Positions 55,499 through 64,000 of a stretch of 64,000 nt of DNA are shown here, piece after piece; within the stretch, counting starts at the first letter, position 1; each line of letters starts with the position of its first letter. Under the pieces are notes generated by a model. The model worked only from the letters and a program-made list of their open reading frames with translations, had not been told where the DNA came from and searched no databases. The stretch is taken from positions 310,001 to 374,000 of the forward strand of contig NZ_JACHFC010000001.1 in NCBI RefSeq assembly GCF_014205895.1, in the 5' to 3' direction. This stretch comes from Borreliella lanei. Lineage in GTDB: Bacteria > Spirochaetota > Spirochaetia > Borreliales > Borreliaceae. The position numbers and the translations under genes are program-made.

Positions 55499-56260
55499 TC
55501 AAACATAAATCTTTAATCCATCATAAGCTAAATAGATACTGTCTTTTTCTAAATAATCAAATTCTTCATGCATTATATCGTGTGCAATATGCGTAAAATA
55601 AGAAACTTTGGGATTAATTTTTTTAATTTCACTAATAGCCTCTGAAAAATTTAGATGGGTCGGATGAGGCTTAATCCTTATAGCATCTATTATAAGTAGA
55701 TCTAAATTTTTTAAATAATCATAGGACGCTTCAGGGATAAATTTAACATCAGTAAGATACGCTAAATTGTCTACCCTATAACCCAAACTAACTATCTCTC
55801 CATGAATCAAAGGAATTGGTACTATCTTTAGACCTTTAAAAAAAATAGGCTCAAAATCTTTAACCACATTAGGAATAATGTCTGCCTTTCCGCTTAAAGA
55901 AGGTTTAGATGAAAAATCGTGTGGGAAAGCATTCATTATGTGAACCATGGTAGTATCTCTAGCATAAATGTTTAAAGGAGCAGCTCGTGTATAAAACTTA
56001 ATATCATCAAAACCCATAATATGATCATAATGTTCATGGGTATAAAGCACTAAATCAAGCTTATCTATATTTTCTCTTAAAAGTTGTTGTCTAATATCAG
56101 GGCCTGTATCAATCAACAATTTGATGCCAGAAGATGTTTCAAGGAAAAAAGAACTTCTCAATCTTTTATTTTTACTAAAACTTGAAGTACAGACTCTACA
56201 GCTACAATTTAACATAGGAACACCACTTGAGGCTCCAGTTCCTAAAAAGGTTCCGACCAT
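55499..56260 (-). CDS. Metallo-beta-lactamase-fold hydrolase, PhnP-like
   Basis: A 253-residue hydrolase. Metal motif H75-x-H77-x-D79-H80 (YTHEHYDH), the LLIDTGPDIR strand, LIHGEIVSLGY and a C-terminal YFTHIAHD. An N-terminal cysteine cluster NCSCRVC (C19, C21, C24) is the extra zinc site of PhnP-type phosphodiesterases. No C-P lyase genes are near, so the substrate is likely another cyclic or nucleotide diester. ATG with AAAGG upstream. First gene of a run with xth, an exported protein and the M16 peptidase. Confidence 0.88.
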   Translation of the reverse strand: MVGTFLGTGASSGVPMLNCSCRVCTSSFSKNKRLRSSFFLETSSGIKLLIDTGPDIRQQLLRENIDKLDLVLYTHEHYDHIMGFDDIKFYTRAAPLNIYARDTTMVHIMNAFPHDFSSKPSLSGKADIIPNVVKDFEPIFFKGLKIVPIPLIHGEIVSLGYRVDNLAYLTDVKFIPEASYDYLKNLDLLIIDAIRIKPHPTHLNFSEAISEIKKINPKVSYFTHIAHDIMHEEFDYLEKDSIYLAYDGLKIYV

Positions 56261-56454
56261 ATGTTACTACCTTTCGCCTGTAAAACATAATCTATTTTAA
56301 CACAACATTTTATATTAAACAAAAATAAAATCTCTTAATTAAACACTCCTTCCTAAATTTAAAATTAGATTAACACTATTTAATAATCAATTCTGTAAAC
56401 TATTTTGGAAAAATTGCTTTTATGCTTATAATTATTTAAGGAAAAATTATTTTT

Positions 56455-57750
56455 ATGGATACGCAAATTTATGAACTCATTTTCTTAACCAGTTTTAGCA
56501 TATTTTTAATAGTAAATTTATTTAATTTTAAAAAAGAATTCACTTATGAAGACTACTTCATAATATTCCCAGGTACATTTTTTGTAATAACCTTATACTT
56601 TACAGAAATCAGACCGCTAATGTTATATATTGGCAGTATATTCTTAATCTTTATGATAATCATCTTCTTTAAAAACATAAAAACAATAGTAAATAGTAGA
56701 AGAAGAAATAGCAACAGGTCTATAAAACAATCAAAAGGAATATTTCTTTCAATTTTGCTAAAAACAATACTTGTAATGCCCGCTATTTTAACCGTTATTA
56801 TTGCAACTATTTTTTCATATTTGGCACTTTTTATAAATTATCCCAAAGATGAAAATAATAGCTATCAAATTGGATTTGCAAGAATTAAAGATCACAAAAA
56901 TGATTTAAACTTATCGATTTGGTATCCTGTAAGCTCAACATTGGGCCTTAAAAAACAAAATCCATTTCTTTTGTACGAATTTAATCCTTTTTTCATAAAC
57001 GAAATGAATTATTTACCAAAAGAAAATAACATATATAAACAAGCCCTTATTAGCAATAACCAAAAACTATATGATTCTGTTTTGCTTATACTTCCTTATT
57101 ATTCTCACGATTCAATGTTTAAATCTCTAGTTAGCAAGCTTGTTAAGAAAGGAAAAATTGTTTATTTATATTCACCAAAATATAAACATATGAAAAGCTA
57201 CGATTTTATTAAAAATAGCCATAAAAGTATATTTAGCTATGTAATCAATAAAAGCATTAGTTATTTAATTGAACCTGCCAATGTTCTTAATGAAAAAGCT
57301 GATATTGCATCTACTGAAAATGATATTCAAAGCATTATTGAACTAGCAAAATCAAGTCAAAATTTAAAATTTTTAAATTCAAAAATGAACCTTAATAAAC
57401 TAACGTTAATTACACTAGGAAATCAAGCAAATATTGCTAATTTTATCCTTGCAAAAAACACCAACATAACAAAGTATATAAATATAGGGGGAAAACCACA
57501 AACAATAAGAAATTTAAAAAACTTACAACTAATTCTAAAAGAAAATGAAAAGGACCTTCACACAAAAGTTGCTAATATAAACTCTATAAAGCTAACAGAC
57601 ATAAGCAATATTGCAGAAATTTCTGATCTTATTTTTAGCAGAAACTATTTAAAAAGTTTTAATTTTTTAAAAAACAAAAAATTAATGTTATCAAGATTTA
57701 ATTCTATAGTTAATGAAATTAATAAATTTATTGAAGAGGAAAAATCATAA
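56455..57750 (+). CDS. Membrane protein with degenerate alpha/beta-hydrolase domain
   Basis: A 431-residue protein. Four N-terminal membrane helices (about 6-25, 30-48, 53-72 and 100-128) precede a domain that begins IGFARIKD...LNLSIWYPVS, which reads like PAF-acetylhydrolase/dienelactone hydrolase-type enzymes, with LLILPYYSHDSMFKSLVSKL where the family has a P.i..SHG motif. The nucleophile elbow is replaced: LITLGNQANIANF at about 316-328 has Q324 in place of the GxSxG serine. So it may be inactive or have a new role. Overlaps the next gene by one base (TAATG). Confidence 0.72.
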   Translation: MDTQIYELIFLTSFSIFLIVNLFNFKKEFTYEDYFIIFPGTFFVITLYFTEIRPLMLYIGSIFLIFMIIIFFKNIKTIVNSRRRNSNRSIKQSKGIFLSILLKTILVMPAILTVIIATIFSYLALFINYPKDENNSYQIGFARIKDHKNDLNLSIWYPVSSTLGLKKQNPFLLYEFNPFFINEMNYLPKENNIYKQALISNNQKLYDSVLLILPYYSHDSMFKSLVSKLVKKGKIVYLYSPKYKHMKSYDFIKNSHKSIFSYVINKSISYLIEPANVLNEKADIASTENDIQSIIELAKSSQNLKFLNSKMNLNKLTLITLGNQANIANFILAKNTNITKYINIGGKPQTIRNLKNLQLILKENEKDLHTKVANINSIKLTDISNIAEISDLIFSRNYLKSFNFLKNKKLMLSRFNSIVNEINKFIEEEKS

Positions 57751-58364
57751 TGATAAAAAAATTCTTACTATTTACAATGATCAACATCTTCCTAACAAAT
57801 AAAGCTCATAGTAATGAAGAGGTAATTGAAATAAGTACTGAAATACAAAAAGAAAAATATATTCCCTTTTTAATAAGCAGAGGAAAAACTCAACTGGAAG
57901 ACCTTGTAAAATATACTCTAGAAATAAATCCAGACCTTGACAAAAACTATGTAAACACCGTTGCTAAAACCTATATAGACGAATCTTTGATCGAAGGAGT
58001 TAATTATGACATTGCCTATGCTCAAATGCTACTAGAAACAGGAGCCCTAAAATTTAATGGAATAGTTTCAAAAGAACAACACAATTTTTCAGGAATAGGC
58101 GCTACTAATAATCTTACAAAAGGAAATTCTTTTTCCAATATTACAGAAGGAATTAAAGCCCATATTCAACATTTAAAAGCTTATGCTTCAAAACAAAATA
58201 TCAAATCAAGTATGGTTGATCCTAGATTTTACCTTGTTAAAAGAGGATCTGCTCCAACAATATATGATTTGACTGGGAAATGGGCAAAAGACAAGCTTTA
58301 CGATAAAAAACTTAAAAAAATATTATTAGAACTATTAGAATATAATAATGCAAATAAAAGCTAA
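57750..58364 (+). CDS. GH73-type glucosaminidase domain protein, exported
   Basis: A 204-residue protein with a signal peptide (KKFLLFTMINIFLTNKAHS) and a mannosyl-glycoprotein endo-beta-N-acetylglucosaminidase/GH73-like domain: AYAQMLLETGALKFNG with catalytic E96, then HNFSGIGAT and GIKAHIQHLKAYA. It would cut glycan strands of peptidoglycan in the periplasm. Translation is coupled to the upstream gene through TAATG, and it overlaps the next gene by 17 bases. No cell-wall-binding repeats. The catalytic core is intact. Confidence 0.87.
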   Translation: MIKKFLLFTMINIFLTNKAHSNEEVIEISTEIQKEKYIPFLISRGKTQLEDLVKYTLEINPDLDKNYVNTVAKTYIDESLIEGVNYDIAYAQMLLETGALKFNGIVSKEQHNFSGIGATNNLTKGNSFSNITEGIKAHIQHLKAYASKQNIKSSMVDPRFYLVKRGSAPTIYDLTGKWAKDKLYDKKLKKILLELLEYNNANKS

Positions 58365-59157
58365 AAGCTCACTATATAATTTTCTAGAAAAGATATATTC
58401 AAAATACAATAAAAAAAAATTTATACATCCAGACCCTTTAGAATTTCTATACAGGTATAAAGAAAAAGAAGACATTGAACTTGTAGGCCTAATTAGTTCT
58501 TCATTGGCACTTGGAAGAGTAGAAAAAATTTTAGAAGCAATCGAGACAATACTCAAACCACTTGGCAAATCCCCTTCTGAGAACCTTAAGCTGGTAAATG
58601 AAAAAGACTTAAAAGAAATATTTAAAGGATTTGTTTATAGATTTTTCAAAGGAGAAGATATTGTAAGGCTACTGTGCACCCTCAAGATAATAAAAGAACA
58701 GCACCATACACTTGAAAATCTTCTTTACAGTATTTATTATAAAAACCAAAATTTTATACTCAGCATAGATGAATTAATTAAGCATATGGAAAAAATAAAT
58801 GGAAGAGAATTCGGAATGCTACTTCCAAAGCCTTCAAAGGGAAGTTCTTGTAAAAGACTTTTTTTATTCTTAAGATGGATGATACGCAAAGATGAAGTCG
58901 ACTTGGGCATTTGGAATAAATTCAACCCCAATAAGCTTATAGTGCCAATGGATACTCATATGACAAACATTGCCTCAAAACTATTTAAAATCAAAGAAAT
59001 AAAAAACGTAAATCTTAAAAAAGCAATAAAAATTACAAGATACTTTTCAAAAGAAAATAAAGAAGATCCTGTAAAATATGATTTCTCTTTAACCAGATTT
59101 GGAATAAATAGAGATTTTAATAAAGAAAAATTACTAAAAAACATTAACAAACTATAA
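58348..59157 (+). CDS. TIGR02757-family protein
   Basis: A 269-residue cytosolic protein of the TIGR02757/DUF2400 family. Family segments visible: FIHPDPLEFLYRY at the start, SSLALGRVEKILEAIE, then KRLFLFLRWMIRKDEVDLGIW and VPMDTHMTNIASKLF. The function is not known; the last segments recall helix-hairpin-helix DNA glycosylase-like folds, but I cannot show that. ATG overlaps the GH73 gene by 17 bases. Ribosome site weak, so it probably relies on coupling. Confidence 0.85.
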   Translation: MQIKAKSSLYNFLEKIYSKYNKKKFIHPDPLEFLYRYKEKEDIELVGLISSSLALGRVEKILEAIETILKPLGKSPSENLKLVNEKDLKEIFKGFVYRFFKGEDIVRLLCTLKIIKEQHHTLENLLYSIYYKNQNFILSIDELIKHMEKINGREFGMLLPKPSKGSSCKRLFLFLRWMIRKDEVDLGIWNKFNPNKLIVPMDTHMTNIASKLFKIKEIKNVNLKKAIKITRYFSKENKEDPVKYDFSLTRFGINRDFNKEKLLKNINKL

Positions 59158-59245
59158 AATTTTATTTATAAAACATTTAAAATAAGACATACTTAAATCA
59201 TCAAAACAAAAATACTAATTTATCATAAAATAAAAAGGAGAATCG

Positions 59246-60193
59246 GTGAATAATCTTAAGGAAAAGATAAATACTTATAGCAAACTAATTTTGGGGTCTT
59301 GGCAATTTGGGGGAGGATATTTTAAACAGGTCGAAAAAGAAACCGCCAAAAAAATATTAAAAAAAGCATATGATCACGGGATCAGAAATATTGATACTGC
59401 AAGAGCTTATGGAAATGGAATTTCAGAAAAAATAATTGGTGAAATAATAGAAGAAGATCCAACAATAAGAGAAAATATTTTAATTGCAAGTAAATGCTAC
59501 CCAATGGAAATTTCAGAATACATAAAGAACTTTAACGAAAGTCTCAAAAATTTAAAAACTGATTATATAGATATTTACTATATACACTGGCCTAAAAACG
59601 ATTTTGACCTAAAACCAATTGCAGCATTTCTTGAAGAAATGAGAGCAAAAGAAAAAATAAAATATGTAGGTGTAAGCAATTTTGAAATATCACACATGGA
59701 AAGCATAAAAAAAGTTTGTAAAATTGACGTAAACCAAATAGGATACAACCTCTTATTTAGAAATAAAGAAAAAGATGTAATTCCTTACTGTGAAGACAAC
59801 AATATTGCAACCATATCATATTCAACAATTGCTCAAGGACTTTTATCTAAAGCTAATATAAAAGACAAAAACAAATTTAATGACATTAGAACAGAAAAAT
59901 TGATACTTTTTAAAAAAGAAATTTGGCCTTATACTTTAAAAACCATAAATAAACTTGAAGAGATAGCAAAGAAAAATAACTTAACAATTTTAGAATTAAC
60001 ATATTCATGGCTTAAAAAAACAAAATTAAGTGGATTTATAGTGGGTTTCAGCAAGGAAAATTATGTAGAATCAAACTTGAATTCATTTAAAGCAGAAATT
60101 AATGACGAAGTATGCAAAGAGATTACATCAATTTTGGATAATTTTAATCACCAAACAAAAAACTTCCCAAATTTATTTAACAAAAAAATTTAA
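59246..60193 (+). CDS. Aldo-keto reductase
   Basis: NAD(P)H-dependent oxidoreductase of the TIM-barrel aldo-keto reductase fold, 315 residues. The catalytic tetrad is complete: D50 and Y55 in NIDTARAYGNG, K83 in IASKCYP and H114 in YYIHWPKND. Cofactor-site residues near the C-terminus (SGFIVGFSK) fit. GTG start with GGAG five bases upstream. Stands alone, convergent with coaX. Substrate unknown; Borrelia often uses such enzymes for small aldehydes. Confidence 0.93.
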   Translation: MNNLKEKINTYSKLILGSWQFGGGYFKQVEKETAKKILKKAYDHGIRNIDTARAYGNGISEKIIGEIIEEDPTIRENILIASKCYPMEISEYIKNFNESLKNLKTDYIDIYYIHWPKNDFDLKPIAAFLEEMRAKEKIKYVGVSNFEISHMESIKKVCKIDVNQIGYNLLFRNKEKDVIPYCEDNNIATISYSTIAQGLLSKANIKDKNKFNDIRTEKLILFKKEIWPYTLKTINKLEEIAKKNNLTILELTYSWLKKTKLSGFIVGFSKENYVESNLNSFKAEINDEVCKEITSILDNFNHQTKNFPNLFNKKI

Positions 60194-60212
60194 AACTCTA
60201 AAAACAAATATT

Positions 60213-61001
60213 TCAATTAACAAACTTAAAGTCAATAGAATTTCCTAAAACTCTAATACCTTCTACAGTTAAATGAATATTAAAAATAAACTCTATCTCA
60301 ATTAATGGTAAAATTAGGTTAGCATTGCCCCCAGTAATTATTAAATTAAATTCTTTTTTATACATCTCTTTAATATCACGATAAACACCTTCTATTAAAT
60401 ACTTATATTGATAAAACAAACCGCTGTTTACACTCTCAGATGTAGTTCTCTCTAAAAGATTATTTGGAGTACTAATGGGAAATTTCTTGAGAAGATAGGC
60501 ATTGTCTAATAAAGAATTAAAATTTATCAAAGGACCAGAATTTATAAGACCACCAAGTATTCCATCTTGCCTGCTAACAGCAAAAATGGTACAAGCTGTT
60601 CCAAGATCTACTACCAAAACATTTTCAAATGAATAATTTTCAATGGCTGCAACAAGATTGGCAAAAACGTCTGAGCCTAACAAAAATTTATCACTTTTAT
60701 AAGGATTAAATGTCAAATCATAATTCAAATCAAAACTAATAAACAAGGGCTTTATCTTAAAAAAAGAAAAAATGATATTTTCAAATATTCCATTAAGAAC
60801 AGGAACAACGCTGCTTATAAAAACTTGATTTACATTAAAATCAAAATTTTTTTCAAAAAAGCTATAAGCCTCATCACGCTTTAACATAAGATTTGTTTTC
60901 ATTTTAATAAACAAATTAACTTGATTATCTTTAAATAAGGCAAAGGCAATGCTAGTATTCCCAATATCAATTATCAATTCTGATAATAAAGGTTTATTCA
61001 T
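60213..61001 (-). CDS. coaX: Type III pantothenate kinase
   Basis: First committed step of coenzyme A synthesis; ASKHA-fold kinase of 262 residues. Phosphate-binding IIDIGNTSIAFALF with D12, a conserved LGSDVFANLVAA segment (family G.DR......A) with the usual arginine replaced by V, and VVDLGTACTIF with the second aspartate; also GGLINSGP and ITGGNA. CoaE in this window covers the final step. Starts inside the end of the upstream gene (eight-base overlap). Confidence 0.92.
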   Translation of the reverse strand: MNKPLLSELIIDIGNTSIAFALFKDNQVNLFIKMKTNLMLKRDEAYSFFEKNFDFNVNQVFISSVVPVLNGIFENIIFSFFKIKPLFISFDLNYDLTFNPYKSDKFLLGSDVFANLVAAIENYSFENVLVVDLGTACTIFAVSRQDGILGGLINSGPLINFNSLLDNAYLLKKFPISTPNNLLERTTSESVNSGLFYQYKYLIEGVYRDIKEMYKKEFNLIITGGNANLILPLIEIEFIFNIHLTVEGIRVLGNSIDFKFVN

Positions 61002-62817
61002 AAATATTTATTTTTTTTTCAATTTTGTCAAATCTTAATAAAAGATTAAAAGTTCTCTTTTTCTTGGGTGTTGCTTTAATAACCAAAATTTTGCTCAAAG
61101 GATAATACTTCCAACCATCAGAATATACGTAAAACTTATAATCTGTAAACCAATCAATTTCTCTAAATCTAACTAAAGTTGGATTTAAAATATTTCCAAA
61201 AAATATATAGCTTGAATAATTAATCCCTTGATCAAAATCAATTGCAACTTTAGTATCAGTAATTTCGCGATTGAAAATCCTAGAAGCAGTATATATCCAC
61301 CTGATAGATCCATGGCTAGAAATAAAGATAAATTGGGGCATATATTGATTATCAATAATATCAGAATAATAGCTTTCATAAGGAATTCCTTTGGCATGCT
61401 CACTCATTAAAGAATAATAAATCGCATTAAATGCAATCTTTAATATTAAACCATCTTTCAAATAAGATGCTATTCTTTTAAGAACCCCAGAAATCTTTAA
61501 TGCATACTCAACAACATCAGATGAATTAATATTATTATTTAAAATATATACTTTTCCTTCATTTGTAACTCCAAATAAAGTAAATACAAATTTATAAAGC
61601 TCCTTTTTAAAACTTAAGTAAAAAGAATCGTCAGTTCTAATCTTAAGAAAAGTAAGATAATTAGATAAAATGTTGTAAGCTTGGATAAAATTAAAATTAG
61701 AACTTAATATTTTTTTAGGATCTTTGAGAAGATTTAAAGCACCATTTAATTTAGAACCGTTTTCTGATAAAAAAATTTTTTCCAAAAGGCAAGGATCCTC
61801 TTTTAAATAAACCACAAGTCTGTCTTCTTCAAGAGAGTCAATAAAAGTTTTATTTCTTGATAAATAAGAAAAAAATTTATCGAATTGATCTGAATTAGCA
61901 TAATAACATAAACTTAAATAGGTCAACTTATGTTCATTTTTAACTAATAAAGAATCTAATTTTAAAAATATTGACTCGTGATCTCCTCTGATTAAAGATT
62001 CTGCTAAAAAACAAACCATTAAATTTTCATCAAAGCTATAAGAACCGTATTTAAGCCATCCTCCCTTTGAAACATTAAAATTAACAGAATTGTTCCAAGA
62101 ATCATAAGCATTTTGTCTAAAATTGTTTAAAGTATCATTAAAAATTTTATTATCCACCTCTTTAATTTTTGAATGCATAATAGAATAATCTAATACATTA
62201 CTTTTATTATTTTGATTGCCCTCTATAATGGAATTTGGAATATTTTTCTTTGGTGAATCGATATAAATAGCATTGCCAATTTTAAATGCTGCTTGAGGAG
62301 AGAGTAAAATATCTTTTTCTCTTATCTTTACATTTTCTCCTAAAAAGATTTTATATTCCAAATTCTCCCCTTGTCTTATTGAAATAGTAGGTTTATCTAA
62401 CAAAACTTCATAATGATCTTCAACTTCATAACTTAACAAAAAGCTCTTAGAGAGATTTGATTCAATACTAAAATTATTTTCTGAATCAAGTAAAAACCCG
62501 AGAAAAATATTATTCTCAAAATAAACATAAATACCCATGTCTTGCACTTTATAAGAGATGGGGAAAAGATTCAAACCGGTTTCTAAAACAACAATTGGAT
62601 TAAGTTTGGATAAAAATATCCTAAGTCCCCTTACATTAACAACAATATCATTTAAAATATATTCACTATTTTCAACCTTATTATTTACTTCTAATTTTAT
62701 ATCTTTTAAAAAAAATATATTTAAGTTTAAATTCCTAAATTGTAAAAAAATAACAACAAACAATATTAAAGCACCAAGCAATAAATTAAAAGCCCCTGCC
62801 CTTAAAAACTCCTTCAT
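60994..62817 (-). CDS. Single-pass periplasmic protein, unknown
   Basis: A 607-residue protein with one N-terminal membrane helix (about 9-27, AFNLLLGALILFVVIFLQF) and a large exported part. The first 180 residues are strand-rich; the middle is helical (FDKFFSYLSRNKTFIDSL, EEDRLVVYLKEDPCLL); the C-terminal 150 residues are again mixed, with FIFISSHGSIRWIYTASR and several tryptophans. I recognise no family; it looks spirochaete-specific. Overlaps coaX by eight bases. Ribosome site weak. Confidence 0.75.
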   Translation of the reverse strand: MKEFLRAGAFNLLLGALILFVVIFLQFRNLNLNIFFLKDIKLEVNNKVENSEYILNDIVVNVRGLRIFLSKLNPIVVLETGLNLFPISYKVQDMGIYVYFENNIFLGFLLDSENNFSIESNLSKSFLLSYEVEDHYEVLLDKPTISIRQGENLEYKIFLGENVKIREKDILLSPQAAFKIGNAIYIDSPKKNIPNSIIEGNQNNKSNVLDYSIMHSKIKEVDNKIFNDTLNNFRQNAYDSWNNSVNFNVSKGGWLKYGSYSFDENLMVCFLAESLIRGDHESIFLKLDSLLVKNEHKLTYLSLCYYANSDQFDKFFSYLSRNKTFIDSLEEDRLVVYLKEDPCLLEKIFLSENGSKLNGALNLLKDPKKILSSNFNFIQAYNILSNYLTFLKIRTDDSFYLSFKKELYKFVFTLFGVTNEGKVYILNNNINSSDVVEYALKISGVLKRIASYLKDGLILKIAFNAIYYSLMSEHAKGIPYESYYSDIIDNQYMPQFIFISSHGSIRWIYTASRIFNREITDTKVAIDFDQGINYSSYIFFGNILNPTLVRFREIDWFTDYKFYVYSDGWKYYPLSKILVIKATPKKKRTFNLLLRFDKIEKKINIYE

Positions 62818-62920
62818 ATGATGATTCTAATCATAAAAAATCAAAATATCAATATTGATTGCATAAAAACAAAAAAAATAATAAAATTATAGGTTAGCTA
62901 GTTAAATAGGAGTAAAACAT

Positions 62921-63343
62921 ATGAAAATTCCTAAAAATTATATTCCAGGAACAAACCCTTACAAGTCTCTGCCTAAAAAACCTATTATTGAAAACAAGAA
63001 AAAAATTACTAAAAAACAAGAACAAATTAATTCAGAAATCATGAAATCTCAAGAGCGTATTTTGAAGCTATATATGAGGCGCCTACAAAAAAAAGATCAA
63101 ATAACTCTTCAAAATTTTATTCTAGAAGGACATAAAGTAGGTTCCAAAATTTTCAATAACTTACCAAAAACACTAAAAGAAATAATAGCTTTAATGAATA
63201 TAGAATCGTTAAAAGTGCTAAAAAAGAATACAAAAAATCCAATTAAAATGCTTTACATAAAATTTTCAAGCTGGACCTTAAACAAGCTAATCAAAACGCT
63301 AGATATTGAATCTAATAACAACAAAACTGCAAAACATAAATAA
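62921..63343 (+). CDS. Small basic helical protein, unknown
   Basis: A 140-residue protein, very rich in lysine, without signal peptide or membrane segment. It starts MKIPKNYIPGTNPYKSLPKK, then has helices (QEQINSEIMKSQERILKLYM, RRLQKKDQITLQNFIL) and a C-terminal helical part. The charge suggests nucleic-acid or ribosome contact, but that is only a guess. ATG with AGGAG eight bases upstream supports a real gene. Hairpin 70 bases after its stop. Confidence 0.7.
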   Translation: MKIPKNYIPGTNPYKSLPKKPIIENKKKITKKQEQINSEIMKSQERILKLYMRRLQKKDQITLQNFILEGHKVGSKIFNNLPKTLKEIIALMNIESLKVLKKNTKNPIKMLYIKFSSWTLNKLIKTLDIESNNNKTAKHK

Positions 63344-63412
63344 TAATTTTCAAATTCTTTTTATATCTTATTACTTATTAATTTTTTTATTTGCGTCTTG
63401 TCTTACAATGTT

Positions 63413-63447
63413 TATTGTTGATTTATTATCAAAATAAATCAACAATA
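63413..63447. terminator. Hairpin between the basic-protein gene and the pseudogene
   Basis: A perfect 14-base inverted repeat, arms 63413-63426 and 63434-63447, with a seven-base loop and T-rich flank. It lies about 70 bases after the stop of the plus-strand gene and just after the end of the decayed minus-strand gene, so it may have served both. Confidence 0.55.
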
Positions 63448-63479
63448 TTTCAAGGGCCATCTTTTATGATTATTGGACT

Positions 63480-64000
63480 CTAAATATACATTGAATCTAA
63501 AATATCCAATCTCATTTTATTAGCACAATAAAATTCACCAAACATGTCCAATTTATTCCCAATAGCTTATACCAAAGCCCTACAAAAGAAAAATAGGCCT
63601 TATAAGAACCTGTGTTTGGCAAAAGAATAGACACAAGAGCCATTAATATGAATATTAGAAGAAATATCAAGATTAAATGACCTTATATAGACCTTGAAAC
63701 TGGCTAAGCAAACTATGAATATTATAACATTCAGAATTAGTAAAAATAAATTTATTAAAATCTTTTTTTAAAGGATAGCTACCAATGTTTTTTTAGCATA
63801 AAATACACTATCTTTAGAAGTAATAAAAAACTCTCCGCTTAAAAGAAGGAAAATAATTCCTTCAATAATTTTGCCGCCACTAGCATATGCTAGTGATATT
63901 CCATATAAAGAAAGACCCGCTGCAAAAGAAAAGGTTCCATCAATAGAATCAACAATAAAAATACTCTCTGAAATTAACACATCTTTGATATACTCTTATT
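63480..64000 (-). pseudogene. Inositol monophosphatase-family pseudogene (partial)
   Basis: Pieces of one IMPase-fold protein appear in order on the minus strand but in different frames. The metal motif IVDSIDGTFSF and GEFFITSKDSVFYAKK lie in one frame (63768-63980), which ends at a TAA by a run of A/T near 63763-63770; a KKDFNKFIF stretch, INGSCVYSFAKH (near 63610-63680, family R.GS.A..) and GSYKAYFSFVGLWYKLLGI (near 63555-63612, family GR.D.Y......WD.AAG) follow in other frames. An in-frame stop at 63996 also interrupts the upstream side. The remainder is outside the window. Region 63344-63767 otherwise holds no gene. Confidence 0.7.

Noticed and set aside
1..64000. Mobile elements, prophage or plasmid-like lipoprotein clusters
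   Set aside because: No transposase, integrase, terminal inverted repeats or paralogous plasmid family genes were seen; the content is typical core chromosome.

Overview
The window looks like a piece of the linear chromosome of a Lyme-group Borrelia (Borreliella). The base composition is strongly AT-rich, coding is dense, and the gene order (recG-yggT-dnaE, mcp, pyrG, pyrH, a cheW-cheA-cheB-cheY cluster, gnd/htpG, crr-ptsI-ptsH, ligA, cheY-fliS-polA-coaE, prs, fusA, tRNA-Lys-Lys-Glu, xth, coaX) is one I recognise as the BB0581 to BB0524 stretch of B. burgdorferi. Species assignment is by recall, not by a search. No insertion sequence, prophage, CRISPR array or rRNA gene was seen.

Layout. 1-6.2 kb: minus-strand DNA metabolism operon (dnaE, a YggT membrane protein, recG). 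6.2-13.5 kb: a soluble chemoreceptor, a possible PD-(D/E)XK-fold protein, pyrG, an ABC transporter pair and a glycosyltransferase, with one plus-strand membrane protein. 13.7-14.5 kb: pyrH and tRNA-Leu(CAA). 14.8-21.2 kb: a six-gene minus-strand chemotaxis operon (cheW, STAS, cheA, cheB, a receptor-like cytosolic protein, cheY) with no cheR. 21.4-23.3 kb: three tandem exported paralogues of probable beta-barrel type. 23.4-29.3 kb: gnd, htpG, and the general PTS genes ptsH-ptsI-crr, with a bidirectional terminator between htpG and crr. 29.5-32.7 kb: three overlapping genes that I read as a cofactor-degenerate molybdenum hydroxylase (xanthine dehydrogenase family) trio. 32.9-36.4 kb: an exported coiled-coil protein and ligA. 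36.6-42 kb: a tight plus-strand operon joining cheY, fliS, a FlgN-like chaperone candidate, polA, coaE and a SPOR protein that carries a 60-bp coding tandem repeat. 42-46.5 kb: FGGY kinase, PRPP synthetase, an exported barrel-like protein, a TPR lipoprotein and a KTSC protein. 46.8-51.1 kb: fusA, Bax-inhibitor-like protein, bactofilin, TPR protein, then tRNA-Lys(CTT), tRNA-Lys(TTT) and tRNA-Glu(TTC) with two near-consensus promoters. 51.1-56.3 kb: minus-strand M16 peptidase lipoprotein, an exported unknown, exodeoxyribonuclease III and a PhnP-like hydrolase. 56.4-60.2 kb: a membrane-anchored degenerate alpha/beta-hydrolase, a GH73 glucosaminidase, a TIGR02757 protein and an aldo-keto reductase. 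60.2-64 kb: coaX, a large single-pass periplasmic unknown, a small basic protein and a decayed inositol monophosphatase gene at the right edge.

How it fits together. Most genes are housekeeping: replication and repair (DnaE, PolA, RecG, LigA, ExoIII), nucleotide supply (PyrG, PyrH, Prs), coenzyme A (CoaE and CoaX, both ends of the pathway), translation (EF-G, tRNAs), sugar uptake by the PTS, and motility or chemotaxis. The unusual content is in decayed or repurposed enzymes: the molybdenum hydroxylase-like trio, the alpha/beta-hydrolase without a nucleophile, and the inositol monophosphatase pseudogene. This is consistent with reductive evolution in a host-dependent spirochaete.

Limits. All homology statements come from reading motifs by eye. 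Start codons were chosen from Shine-Dalgarno spacing and family N-termini, and many are GTG or TTG.
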